A stretch of 64,000 nt of DNA from Candidatus Calditenuaceae archaeon (GTDB lineage: Archaea; Thermoproteota; Nitrososphaeria_A; Caldarchaeales; Calditenuaceae): contig JANXDI010000016.1 in NCBI GenBank assembly GCA_025059595.1, forward strand, positions 1 through 64,000. Reading direction: 5' to 3'. Positions 1-7,330 of this stretch are shown in pieces. The notes under the pieces were generated by a model. It searched no databases and was not told where the DNA came from. It saw only the letters and a list, made by a program, of their open reading frames with translations. Numbering within the stretch: the stretch's first letter is position 1; each line of letters starts with the position of its first letter. The position numbers were made by a program, and so were the translations under genes.

Positions 1-31
1 ATATCGTGATTGCGTAGATATCTCTAGGCAT

Positions 32-414
32 ATGGACGTCATTATTAGAAGAATGAATCCTGAGCTTTACAGGAGGTTGAAGGCGAGGGCCCCTCTCCTC
101 GGCTATAGGGTGACTGATGCGGTTCAGGAGGCCATAAATCTCTGGCTTAGAGAGGCAGAAAGACCGGTCGAAACTGAGCTAGATGCCGACAACAGGGAAT
201 ATGAGAGAATGAAGCCCTCGCTTCTCCCAAAACATAGGGGGAGATATGCAGGTTTTCATTCAGGGAGGTTCGCCGGCGTGGCTGATACGCGGTAGACGCG
301 GGGAAGATTGTGAAGGATGCGGGGGTTAAGAGGGCTCTCATAACTAGGCTTAGAGAGGAGGAGCCTGCAGGTGGTGAGTGGCTTTGGAGCTCCTTAGAGC
401 CTTCGACTGTTTAG
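32..414 (+). pseudogene. RHH antitoxin-like protein with DUF5678-type tail, frameshifted
   Basis: The first frame (32-295, 87 residues) starts with a ribbon-helix-helix-like segment (residues 1-40, MDVIIRRMNPELYRRLKARA) of the kind found in antitoxins. A segment with GRYAGFHSGRFAGVADT near residues 70-85 then resembles the start of the DUF5678 family. The frame stops at 293-295, but the expected rest of the domain continues one frame over from about 298 to the stop at 412-414 (AGKIVKDAGVKRALITRLRE and then a GGEWLW motif). The join lies near 285-298 beside the near-repeat acgcggtagacgcgg. I read this as one gene broken by a single-base change; a sequence error or programmed slip is possible. 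It overlaps the protease-like frame that follows, as in a two-gene module. The family names are from memory of motifs. Confidence 0.55.
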
Positions 415-808
415 AGTATATCGGGTCTGAGCCAAAAATCCCGGCTCTCTCTGTCTCAATCATCGAGCCTATAGGAGGATACAGCGAGTCTCTGACTATT
501 CCGGCGGATACAGGTTTTGCTGGATACATTCTGGTTGATAGGGGCATCTATGATAAGCTCGGAACCGCTGAGCTTCCGCGGGAACATTTGGCATGTATCG
601 AACTTTAATGGGAGAGGCCGTGTTGAGAAGAGCCCGTGTTATAGTTAGACTCGCCGGCCTCGAATTTGAAAGCTATATCGAGACACCCTCATACGGTGTC
701 GCGAGGCAATTACTGGGGAGAAGAATTCTGTCAAAAGTCAACATCGCCCTAATGGGGACGAGCGGCGTCTGCTGCCAACTCAAAATCGCCGAGAAAAGCT
801 CAACATAA
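378..808 (+). pseudogene. Clan AA (retropepsin-like) aspartic protease, frameshifted
   Basis: Frame one (GTG 378 to stop 606-608) contains VSIIEPIGGYSESLTIPADTGFAGYILV. The ADTGFAG piece is the catalytic DTG-type motif of small retropepsin-like archaeal and bacterial aspartic proteases. Frame two (from 593 to 808) supplies the expected second half: a strand pattern RARVIVRLAGLEFESYIETP and a late LLGRRILSKVNIALMG segment typical of the family end. The two parts overlap at 593-608, so a single one-base frame change at about 600 would restore a protein of about 140 residues. These small proteases are often encoded next to RHH/DUF5678 genes, which fits the gene before it. The real start may lie downstream of 378. 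It is probably inactive as read, unless the shift is an error. Confidence 0.6.
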
Positions 809-897
809 AAAATTAACACCCACAAAACAAATCATTACAATCTCCGTCGAGAGTCGATAAAGGGGCAGACCCTTTCCATCTATCTAGTTTCTTGTTG

Positions 898-1081
898 ATG
901 AGATGTCTAACTATGGAGGAGCTTAACTATCGTGTATTTTTTTTCGCCGGGGTTTGCGGAGGTTGTGACGTACTTGTTGAGGGAGCTGGCGAGGAGGAGG
1001 GCAAAATACATCGATGTTGATGGAGGGGTCAATGAGTCTTGGAGAGGGTTGTTCTCGCGGGGCGGGGTCGGAGCTAAATAG
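898..1081 (+). pseudogene. Possible broken small antitoxin-like gene at a T8 run
   Basis: A GTG at 932 opens a 49-codon frame ending at 1081 with FAEVVTYLLRELARRRAKYI and then DVDGGVNESWRGLF. The frame beginning ATG 898 (internal ATG 913) gives MEELNYRVFF and then meets a run of eight T at about 937-944. If one T is gained or lost, the two join into a protein of about 60 residues, similar in layout to short archaeal antitoxins (strand, amphipathic helix, acidic turn). A GGAGGA sits at 915-920, about 11 bases before GTG 932. I do not recognise the family with confidence. The rest of 809-1128 holds nothing else I can support. Confidence 0.3.
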
Positions 1082-1128
1082 CACTTCGCCGAAGGTTATT
1101 TAACACTAAAATCGATTTATTATAATTT

Positions 1129-1524
1129 CTACTTCAGTGGAACGTACATTGAGCTCTTTGTGGCTCCCACGCCGGGTCGTCCATGCTGCACGCGCTTGTT
1201 CGTGATGACGAATTCTCCTAATCTGTGGCCTATCATTTCTGGCTGTATTTCGACTGGTGTGAATTCTTTGCCGTTGTGGACCCAGACTGTCAGGCCTACC
1301 ATCTCGGGGAATATGATCATGTCTCTTGCGTGTGTCTTGATTGGCTTGTCCGTGTTTTTCTGCTTATGCTTCCTGATTTTTATGAGTAGTTTTCGCTGGG
1401 CTTCTGTGAGTCCGCGTTTGAGGCTTCTTCTCTGGCGGCTTGGGAGTAGCTTGATGAGCTGGTCTGTAGGCATCTCGGTCAGCTGCTGTAGCGTATAGCC
1501 CCTGTATGTGAATTCCCTCACCAT
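1129..1524 (-). CDS. rps19: Small ribosomal subunit protein uS19
   Basis: This 131-residue protein has the archaeal/eukaryotic uS19 (S15e-like) layout: an N-terminal extension with [16 protein letters not shown], then the core with [43 protein letters not shown] and the C-terminal KSSMYVPLK. It binds the head of the 30S subunit with uS13. The length fits archaeal members. In most archaea uS19 lies in the large S10 operon between uL2 and uL22; here it stands alone, with an Lrp regulator next along the same strand. A TATA-like gaatatatatct at about 1549-1560 (read on the minus strand) sits about 26-30 bases before the start, so the mRNA is probably leaderless or nearly so. Confidence 0.95.
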   Translation of the reverse strand: MVREFTYRGYTLQQLTEMPTDQLIKLLPSRQRRSLKRGLTEAQRKLLIKIRKHKQKNTDKPIKTHARDMIIFPEMVGLTVWVHNGKEFTPVEIQPEMIGHRLGEFVITNKRVQHGRPGVGATKSSMYVPLK

Positions 1525-1602
1525 TCTATTTTAAGTTTCTTAGAGGGGATGAATATATATCTGCGCGCTGAATTCCCTAGGAAGAGCCGTTAGGTATTCA
1601 AT

Positions 1603-2106
1603 CTACTGCTTTGCCTTGATGCGGGTTTGTCTCGGTGGCAAGGCGGTCTCTTCTAGTTTTGAGAAGGGGATTTTAGTGGTCTCTTTGATTGTTCTGAGTA
1701 TTAGTTTTGTGTCTGTGGAGACCACGCCGTCGAGTCTTCCAATCTTGTCGAGGAGGGCCGCTAGCTCTTCTTTGTTTCGCGTCTTAACCTTTAACATGGC
1801 GTAATAGTCGCCTGTGACGTCATGTATCTCTACAACTTCTGGGAAGGCTGCGAGCTGGTTAAGTACTTCAGCGTATTTTGAGGGCGTTGCTCTCAGACCG
1901 ATGAACGCTCCTATGCTGAGGTTAAGTTTTGTCTCGTCTAGAAGGGCGGTGAACCCCTTGACAACTCCCTCCCTTACCAGTCTGTTTACGCGGGAGTATA
2001 CGGCGGCCTCGCTTATGTTCAGCTGCCTCGCTATGCTTGAGTAGGATGCCCTTCCATCATCCTGTAGAATGTTTAAGATTTTAATGTCCCTCTTATCAAG
2101 TCTCAT
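1603..2106 (-). CDS. Lrp/AsnC family transcription regulator
   Basis: This is a 167-residue protein with an N-terminal winged helix-turn-helix (residues 1-60: LDKRDIKILNILQDDGRASY, SIARQLNISEAAVYSRVNRL) and a C-terminal RAM-type alpha/beta ligand-binding domain (about 66-145: IGAFIGLRATPSKYAEVLNQ, VVEIHDVTGDYYAMLKVKTR). Such proteins form dimers and higher oligomers and act as feast/famine regulators, often sensing amino acids. The ligand cannot be read from sequence. It lies alone between uS19 and an aldo/keto reductase on the same strand. A TATA-like ctaattaagat near 2135-2145 (minus-strand reading) gives a start point near 2114. Confidence 0.9.
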   Translation of the reverse strand: MRLDKRDIKILNILQDDGRASYSSIARQLNISEAAVYSRVNRLVREGVVKGFTALLDETKLNLSIGAFIGLRATPSKYAEVLNQLAAFPEVVEIHDVTGDYYAMLKVKTRNKEELAALLDKIGRLDGVVSTDTKLILRTIKETTKIPFSKLEETALPPRQTRIKAKQ

Positions 2107-2198
2107 GCCGAACCTTGTTAAAAACCTCCCACTAATTAAGATTCAGTAGTAAAAACAAGATTTGTTCCGCCCTTTTCTCCTTACCGCGGGTCACTCAG

Positions 2199-3044
2199 CT
2201 ATTTCCATGAGTCTGATAGGCGCTTGTAGTCTTCGGGCGTTAGGCGCCATCCAGAGGCTCCCGCGTTCTCTTCTAGGTGTTCTTTCTTGATTGCTTTCGG
2301 TATCGTTATGACGTTTTCCCTCCAGATGACCCAGTTGAGCGCTATTTGTACTGGCGTCTTTATGTAGCGGTTGGCTAGCTCCTGGAGAGCTTCGGTCCTT
2401 TTTGTCCTTGCTCTAAGCTCCATCGCAAGCCTGCCCTGCCCTAAGGGGCTGTAAGCCGTTATCGTTATACCGTTCTTTTCGCAGTAGGGGAGGAGGTCCC
2501 TCTCTATGTGCCTGTTGTGGAGCCCATACTCCACTTGGTTCGCGACGATGTCAGTGGTTGAGAGGCTGCTCTGAGCCTCCTCGACGAGGCTCGTGGAGAA
2601 GTTGCTCACGCCTATGTATCTGATTTTTCCGTCTTTGTAGAGCTTCTCCATAGCCTTCATAGTCTCGGAGACCGGTATTCTCTCGTTCGGCCAGTGTATC
2701 ATGTATAGGTCCACATACTTTACTCCAAGCCTCTTCAGGCTCCTCTCGCAGGCCTGTAGGACGTCGTCGTAGCGGAGGTTTGTGTACCAGACTTTTGTTG
2801 CTATGAAGACTTGGTCGCGCGGGAAGACCTTGATTGCCCTCCCGACGAGTTCTTCGGAGTGTCCGGCTCCGTACATCTCTGCGGTGTCTATGTGGTTCAT
2901 TCCCAGCTCAACCGCGTATCTTATTGCCTCGACTATCTCGAGGTCTTGGCTGTGGTCGGGGGACATGGAGCCGCCCATCCTCCAAGTTCCGAGGCCGATG
3001 GCGGCTATCTTCTCGTCTGTTTTGCCGAGGCGTTTATACTCCAT
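2199..3044 (-). CDS. Aldo/keto reductase
   Basis: This 281-residue single-domain TIM-barrel enzyme of the AKR superfamily would reduce aldehydes or ketones with NAD(P)H. The catalytic tetrad is present: Asp53 and Tyr58 in HIDTAEMYG, Lys84 in FIATKVWY and His117 in YMIHWPN. The usual AKR signature GVSNFS follows, and AYSPLGQGRL and the C-terminal IPKAIKKEHLEEN match the cofactor-binding region. The substrate cannot be read from sequence. It is transcribed divergently from the deacetylase-like gene across a 100-base spacer. Confidence 0.92.
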   Translation of the reverse strand: MEYKRLGKTDEKIAAIGLGTWRMGGSMSPDHSQDLEIVEAIRYAVELGMNHIDTAEMYGAGHSEELVGRAIKVFPRDQVFIATKVWYTNLRYDDVLQACERSLKRLGVKYVDLYMIHWPNERIPVSETMKAMEKLYKDGKIRYIGVSNFSTSLVEEAQSSLSTTDIVANQVEYGLHNRHIERDLLPYCEKNGITITAYSPLGQGRLAMELRARTKRTEALQELANRYIKTPVQIALNWVIWRENVITIPKAIKKEHLEENAGASGWRLTPEDYKRLSDSWK

Positions 3045-3144
3045 AACCTCTCGACCATCCCTATCATGCTGTTTGGAGGTTTATATTGGTGATGCGGTGT
3101 CGGGGGACATGTTTTTATCTGCTCCACGTTAGTCGTGTCTTGGT
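3045..3144. promoter_or_regulatory. Divergent promoter spacer, two TATA boxes
   Basis: The spacer holds tttatattgg at about 3080-3089, which read on the minus strand places a start point about 12 bases before the aldo/keto reductase ATG. It also holds gtttttatct at 3111-3120, which places a plus-strand start point a few bases before the ATG at 3145. Both spacings fit archaeal TATA-driven, nearly leaderless transcription. No repeated operator is evident. Confidence 0.55.
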
Positions 3145-4068
3145 ATGCTGTATATTGCTCGCGGCGAGGAGCTGCTGAGATACAGCTTTGGTGGCGGTCA
3201 CCCGATGAACCGGTCTAGGCTCGAGGCTTTCTACAGGGCTTTGGACGAGTCCGGCGTCAGCTATAACGTCTTTAAACCAGTCATGGCTAATTTGGAGGAG
3301 CTCCTACTCTTCCATGACGAGGATTATGTCAAGTTTGTCCAGCTTGCTTCTCAGCGCGGCTACGGCTACTTGGACTACGGCGATACTCCTGCGTTCCCCG
3401 GCGTCTTCGATGCGGCTTCATATGTCGCCGGCTCCACGCTTGGCCTTGTGAAGCTTGTCCTGCGAGAGGAGTGTAGGGGGTTTAACCCGATGGGTGGGCT
3501 GCATCACGCCATGAGCTCTAAGGCCGGTGGCTTCTGCGTCTTCAACGACCCAGCCATCGCAATCAACTATCTCTTAGAGAAGGAGAGGTTGAGGGCCGTT
3601 GCTTACGTGGATATCGACGCTCATCATGGTGATGGAGTATATTACGAGTTTGAGGACGACCCGCGGGTCATCTTCTTTGACATTCATCAGGATGGTAGAA
3701 CGCTTTATCCCGGGACGGGCTTCAAGTATGAGATTGGCCGCGGAGCGGGGCGTGGGAAGAAGCTGAACGTTCCGCTTCCGCCTGGGGCGGATGATGCTGA
3801 TTTCAAGGTGGCGTTCGATGAGGGTCTCGCCTTTCTGGAGCAGCATGACTTCGACTTTCTTCTTCTTCAGTGTGGTGCGGATGGTCTTATGGGAGACCCT
3901 TTGACGCGGCTCGAGTATTCCGAGGCGTCTCACAGGTATGCGGCCTCTGCCCTGAGGAGGCTTGCTGGTGAGAAGTGTGGTGGTAGACTGGTCGCTATGG
4001 GTGGTGGGGGGTATAATCCGGGGAACGTGGCGAGGGCTTGGATGGAGGTGGTGCGGGCGCTGGCTTGA
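3145..4068 (+). CDS. Histone deacetylase/acetoin utilisation (AcuC) family deacetylase
   Basis: This 307-residue zinc-dependent amidohydrolase of the arginase/deacetylase fold carries the family motifs in order: GGHPMNRSRL near the N-terminus, the His pair GGLHHAM (120-121), GFCVFNDPAIAINYLL, the zinc ligands in YVDIDAHHGDG (Asp158, His160), QCGADGLMGDPL with the third ligand, and GGGGYNPGN with the catalytic Tyr. In archaea the substrates may include acetylated chromatin proteins such as Alba, or small molecules; sequence does not decide. The stop overlaps the start of the DUF99 gene by a TTGA junction, so the two are probably translationally coupled. The start ATG has a TATA element about 29 bases upstream. 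Confidence 0.9.
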   Translation: MLYIARGEELLRYSFGGGHPMNRSRLEAFYRALDESGVSYNVFKPVMANLEELLLFHDEDYVKFVQLASQRGYGYLDYGDTPAFPGVFDAASYVAGSTLGLVKLVLREECRGFNPMGGLHHAMSSKAGGFCVFNDPAIAINYLLEKERLRAVAYVDIDAHHGDGVYYEFEDDPRVIFFDIHQDGRTLYPGTGFKYEIGRGAGRGKKLNVPLPPGADDADFKVAFDEGLAFLEQHDFDFLLLQCGADGLMGDPLTRLEYSEASHRYAASALRRLAGEKCGGRLVAMGGGGYNPGNVARAWMEVVRALA

Positions 4069-4673
4069 CGCTCAAAGGGTTCTCGGCCTTTAAGCCGGGT
4101 TTCAGGGTTTTCGGGGTGGCTGAGAGCTTTAGACCTGTGTTAGGTGATAAGTCTGTTCTCGCCGGAGTGGTTATGCGGAGCGACCTCCTTGTTGATGGGT
4201 TTTCTGTGGGAAGGTGCACGGTTGGTGGGATGGACGCGACCGAGAGCATTCTCGAGATGCACCGCTCACTCGGGAGGGATGATATTAATCTCTTGATGCT
4301 CGGGGGTTGCATCATAAGCCTCTTCAATATCGTGGACCTTGGTAGGGTGGCCGCTGAAACAGGGGTTCCGCTCCTCTGCGTCACGTATAATCCCTCCGAA
4401 GGTCTTTCTGAGATAATCAAGTCTAGGTTCCCGGCTGATTGGGAAGAGAGGCTGAGGGTCTATGAGTCCAACGGCCCGCGGGAGAATATTGTCTTGAAGA
4501 CAGGCTATACGGTCCACGTTAGGAGGGTCGGCGTCTCGAGGAGGTCTGCGGAGGTGGTCTTGAACAGGCTGACGATTAGTGGCCGTGTTCCCGAGCCAAT
4601 CAGGGTAGCGAGGCTTCTTGCGCGCTCCCTTCTGAGGGGCGAGGCTAAAACACGGCTCCAGGCCCAGCAGTAG
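4065..4673 (+). CDS. DUF99 (UPF0215, endonuclease V-like fold) protein
   Basis: The protein is about 202 residues from TTG 4065; a TTG at 4038 is an alternative. It matches the DUF99 family, whose members are related to endonuclease V: KPGFRVFGVAESF, a strand with LAGVVMRSDLLVDGF, the loop RDDINLLMLGGCIISLFNIV and GVPLLCVTYNPSEGL. The acidic positions that give endonuclease V its metal site are not obviously all kept, so nuclease activity is not certain. The start overlaps the deacetylase stop (TTGA). Its 3' end overlaps the convergent nucleotidyltransferase by 29 bases. Confidence 0.75.
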   Translation: MTLKGFSAFKPGFRVFGVAESFRPVLGDKSVLAGVVMRSDLLVDGFSVGRCTVGGMDATESILEMHRSLGRDDINLLMLGGCIISLFNIVDLGRVAAETGVPLLCVTYNPSEGLSEIIKSRFPADWEERLRVYESNGPRENIVLKTGYTVHVRRVGVSRRSAEVVLNRLTISGRVPEPIRVARLLARSLLRGEAKTRLQAQQ

Positions 4674-5688
4674 AGTAGGGTGGAGCGGTGGAGCCGGGTG
4701 AGATGACTACCGGCTTCTCCCTCACCCCCCTCAGGCTGCATCCTCTACCAGCCTTACCGCCCTCGGCCAAGATGGTGTAGAAGAGCCGCGAGCCCGGCTC
4801 AACCACGGCGTTCTCTAACAACACTACGGACTCTAGAATAGAATTCTCGCCGACCTCTGCCTCCTCCATGAGGGCGGAGGACCTTACTGTTACGCGCCGG
4901 CCTAGCCTAACCCTCTCCGCGATGTAGGAGCCCTCTATGGCTCCTGTGGCTGCCGATGGTGCTGGCTGTCGGCTGAGCTCTCGAAGTGCGAGTAAATTGG
5001 CTTCAAGATAATTAGCTGGCGTGCCGACGTCGAGCCAGTAGCCACGTGGGTGCTTGTAGGCGGCTATTCGTCGGCCTCTCTCGACGAGGCGTGTTAGGGC
5101 GTCTGTCAGCTCGTATTCGCCCCTGATCGACGGCTGAAGCCCCTCCGCCACCTCGACCGTCTCTCCCGGCAGCACATAGACGCCTGAGTTAATCAGGGCC
5201 GGCCCCTCCAGAGCCTCGGGCTTCTCAATAATTCTCCTCAAGACGCCGTCCTCCTCGATTATCACGCCGAACCTCTTCGCCTCCTCTTGCTGAACGGCGA
5301 GGACGCCCCCATCAAACTTTCTCGAGACGTGTGTTACAAGGCCCCGCAGCATCTCCCGGTCGAAGAATAGGTCGCCGTAGACGAGGATGAACCTCTCCTC
5401 GCCTTGGATGAAGCTCTTCGCCGCTAGGAGGGCGTGGGCAGTTCCTCGGGGGCTCTCTTGGATGGCCCGCCTTACTTTAACGTCCTTCAGGCCTCGGAGG
5501 GCATCCATTACTTGGTTTCCGGTTGGGCTTGTCACGACGACTATCTCCTCCACGCCTATGCTTGAGAGGGCTTGGGCGGTCCTTAGGATTAGTGGGATGC
5601 CTGCGACGGGGAGGAGGGGTTTGGGCCTGAGCTGGGTCAGGGGGTTAAGTCTCTTCCCCTCTCCTGCCGCGAGAACAACGGCCTTCAA
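4645..5688 (-). CDS. Sugar-phosphate nucleotidyltransferase with beta-helix tail
   Basis: This 347-residue protein has an N-terminal nucleotidyltransferase domain (about 1-235) with the pyrophosphorylase signature LAAGEGKRLNPLT (residues 6-18), RPKPLLPVAG, VYGDLFFD for the metal-binding Asp, IEKPEA and YWLDVGTPANYLEAN. A left-handed beta-helix tail with repeats such as SYIAERVRLGRRVTVRSSAL follows (about 250-345). This is the two-domain plan of archaeal GlmU/ST0452-type and glucose-1-phosphate thymidylyl/uridylyltransferases. The sugar and nucleotide are not determined by what I see. It probably feeds glycan precursor synthesis along with GalU and the dehydrogenase at 44-46 kb. Confidence 0.88.
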   Translation of the reverse strand: MKAVVLAAGEGKRLNPLTQLRPKPLLPVAGIPLILRTAQALSSIGVEEIVVVTSPTGNQVMDALRGLKDVKVRRAIQESPRGTAHALLAAKSFIQGEERFILVYGDLFFDREMLRGLVTHVSRKFDGGVLAVQQEEAKRFGVIIEEDGVLRRIIEKPEALEGPALINSGVYVLPGETVEVAEGLQPSIRGEYELTDALTRLVERGRRIAAYKHPRGYWLDVGTPANYLEANLLALRELSRQPAPSAATGAIEGSYIAERVRLGRRVTVRSSALMEEAEVGENSILESVVLLENAVVEPGSRLFYTILAEGGKAGRGCSLRGVREKPVVISPGSTAPPYSTAGPGAVF

Positions 5689-5801
5689 GACGCCATACGC
5701 CTCCCCTAAGGGGCTGAAGATAGACCCATAAGCTTCTCTATAACTCCTTCACCCGCCGAAGCCGGATGAAATATTTATCCACATAAGGGTAGGGTGGATG
5801 C

Positions 5802-6833
5802 GTGGTTCTGAGGCTCGTGGGGCTTGGGCTAGGCCCACCCGACTACATGACATTCAAGGCGATGAAGGCTCTTGAGGCCTCCGAAGTCGTCTACCTCGAC
5901 TCCTACACAAGCCCCCTCCCCGGCGAGCTCGTGGAGTTTCTACGGTCGAGGCTCGGGGAGAGGCTGAGGCACGCCACCCGAGCCGACCTCGAGGACAAGG
6001 CCGTCAGCCTTGTGGAGATGGCCGCGGGCGTTAACGTGGCCGTCGCTGTCATCGGAGACCCGCTCGTCGCGACAACTCACATCACTCTGCTGGCGGAGGC
6101 CGCATCTAGGGGGGTGGAGTTCGAGGTCGTCTATGGCGTCTCGTCAATCTCTGCCGCGATTGGCGCCTCATGCCTCTCAAGCTACAGATTCGGCCGTACA
6201 ACCACGGTTCCACGTGAAGCGAGCGGCGAGAGCCTCAAAACAATATACAGGAACGTGGAGGAGAACCTTGAGGCCGGCTTACACACACTCCTGCTGCTGG
6301 ACGTTGCGGGTGATGGGCTCTCGGCCTCTGAGGCCGTTGAGAGGCTCTTAGCCGTGGGTGCTGAGATGGGTGGAAGGTTTAAGCCCGATAGCCTTGTTGT
6401 CGTTCTGGCTAGGCTGGGGTACGGCGACGAGCTTAGAGCCGCTTGTAGGGCTTCGCAGGTCAAGAGCCTCCATCTCCCTCCACCGCCCCACACAGTTATT
6501 ATTCCGGCCCAACTCCGCTCCTATGAGAAGGAGGCTATCGCGAAGTTAATGAAAGCTGGGGAGGAGCTACTCGCTGCTAAGGAGGCGGTGAGCAGCCGGA
6601 GAGTCCGAGCCGAGAGATACTTGGCTAAGGCCAGCGGGGCCCTCGCTAGGCTCAAGGTGGTCTCCGGCGACGCTGAAACGCGCAGAGTTCTCGAAATAGC
6701 GTCCTCGTATCTCGAGGATGCGCGGTTCTTTCTTAACTCGCAGATGCTCGACGACGCTCTCATAGCCGTCTCCTATGCTGAGGGGCTTCTGGACTCCCTG
6801 AGGATACTTGGAAAGGTCGAGTTCAGTTGGTGA
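5802..6833 (+). CDS. dphB: Diphthine synthase (DphB) fused to a DUF357 domain
   Basis: Residues 1-255 form a tetrapyrrole-methylase-fold diphthine synthase. Visible are LRLVGLGLGPPDYMTFKAMK, VYLDSYTS, AVIGDPLVATTH, YGVSSISAAIGASCLSSYRFG and the late CRASQVKSLHLPPPPHTVIIP. The enzyme methylates the EF-2 histidine adduct with SAM during diphthamide synthesis. Residues 265-340 (RYLAKASGALARLKVVSGDA, ASSYLEDARFFLN, ALIAVSYAEGLLDSLRILGK) match DUF357, a helical domain that is usually a free-standing protein in archaea. The continuous frame has no internal stop. The start is GTG 5802, with aaatatttatcc about 30 bases upstream. The stop overlaps the next gene (GTGA). Confidence 0.88.
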   Translation: MVLRLVGLGLGPPDYMTFKAMKALEASEVVYLDSYTSPLPGELVEFLRSRLGERLRHATRADLEDKAVSLVEMAAGVNVAVAVIGDPLVATTHITLLAEAASRGVEFEVVYGVSSISAAIGASCLSSYRFGRTTTVPREASGESLKTIYRNVEENLEAGLHTLLLLDVAGDGLSASEAVERLLAVGAEMGGRFKPDSLVVVLARLGYGDELRAACRASQVKSLHLPPPPHTVIIPAQLRSYEKEAIAKLMKAGEELLAAKEAVSSRRVRAERYLAKASGALARLKVVSGDAETRRVLEIASSYLEDARFFLNSQMLDDALIAVSYAEGLLDSLRILGKVEFSW

Positions 6834-7330
6834 AGAGGGCCAAAACAATACTCACCACAGGGGTCTTCGACGTACTACACCCCGGCCACATCTACCTCCT
6901 CCGATACGCCAGCAGGCTCAAGGGCAGGAATGGGAGGCTGATAGTGATAGTGGCGAGGGACGAGACGGTGAGAAGGAGGAAGCGGAGGCCACCCATCTTC
7001 AGCGACTACGAGAGGCTCATCCTCGTCAAGAGCCTCAGATTCGTGGACGATGCCCATCTAGGCTACAGGCCATTCAGCTTCAAGAGGGTCATCGAGCGGT
7101 TCCGCCCAGACGTAGTCGTCTTCGGCTACGACCAAGACAAGGTTCGAAGCGAGTTCATGGAGGAGATGAGGAGGGAGGGGTGGCGGGTCAAGGTCGTCAA
7201 AGCCCCGAAGATGTCTTCGGCCAGGCTGAACAGCTCCTCAAAAGTCCTCGCCAAAATCGCTAAACTGGTGGTGAGCGGAAAGCTTCCCCGCGCTAAGGCC
7301 GCAGCCCAAAAACGCTCTTCTCGAGGCTAA
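6830..7330 (+). CDS. ribL: RibL-like FAD synthetase/cytidylyltransferase
   Basis: This 166-residue cytidylyltransferase-fold protein starts at GTG 6830 in a GTGA overlap with the previous stop (TTG 6827 is also in frame). It has the nucleotide-binding motif GVFDVLHPGH with HPGH at 17-20, the strand RLIVIVARDETVRRRK, VVVFGYDQDK and a C-terminal SSARLNSSSK in the place of the ISST-type motif. Archaeal RibL transfers AMP to FMN to make FAD; other members make CDP-alcohols, so the substrate is inferred from similarity. DUF357 proteins often neighbour this gene in archaea, which fits the fused DUF357 upstream. Its 3' end overlaps the convergent radical SAM gene by 38 bases. Confidence 0.82.
   Translation: MKRAKTILTTGVFDVLHPGHIYLLRYASRLKGRNGRLIVIVARDETVRRRKRRPPIFSDYERLILVKSLRFVDDAHLGYRPFSFKRVIERFRPDVVVFGYDQDKVRSEFMEEMRREGWRVKVVKAPKMSSARLNSSSKVLAKIAKLVVSGKLPRAKAAAQKRSSRG

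Noticed and set aside
6808..7263. Arginine-rich plus-strand frame inside the RibL-like gene
   Set aside because: It is a frame-shifted reading of ribL with biased Arg/Gln/Pro content and no domain.
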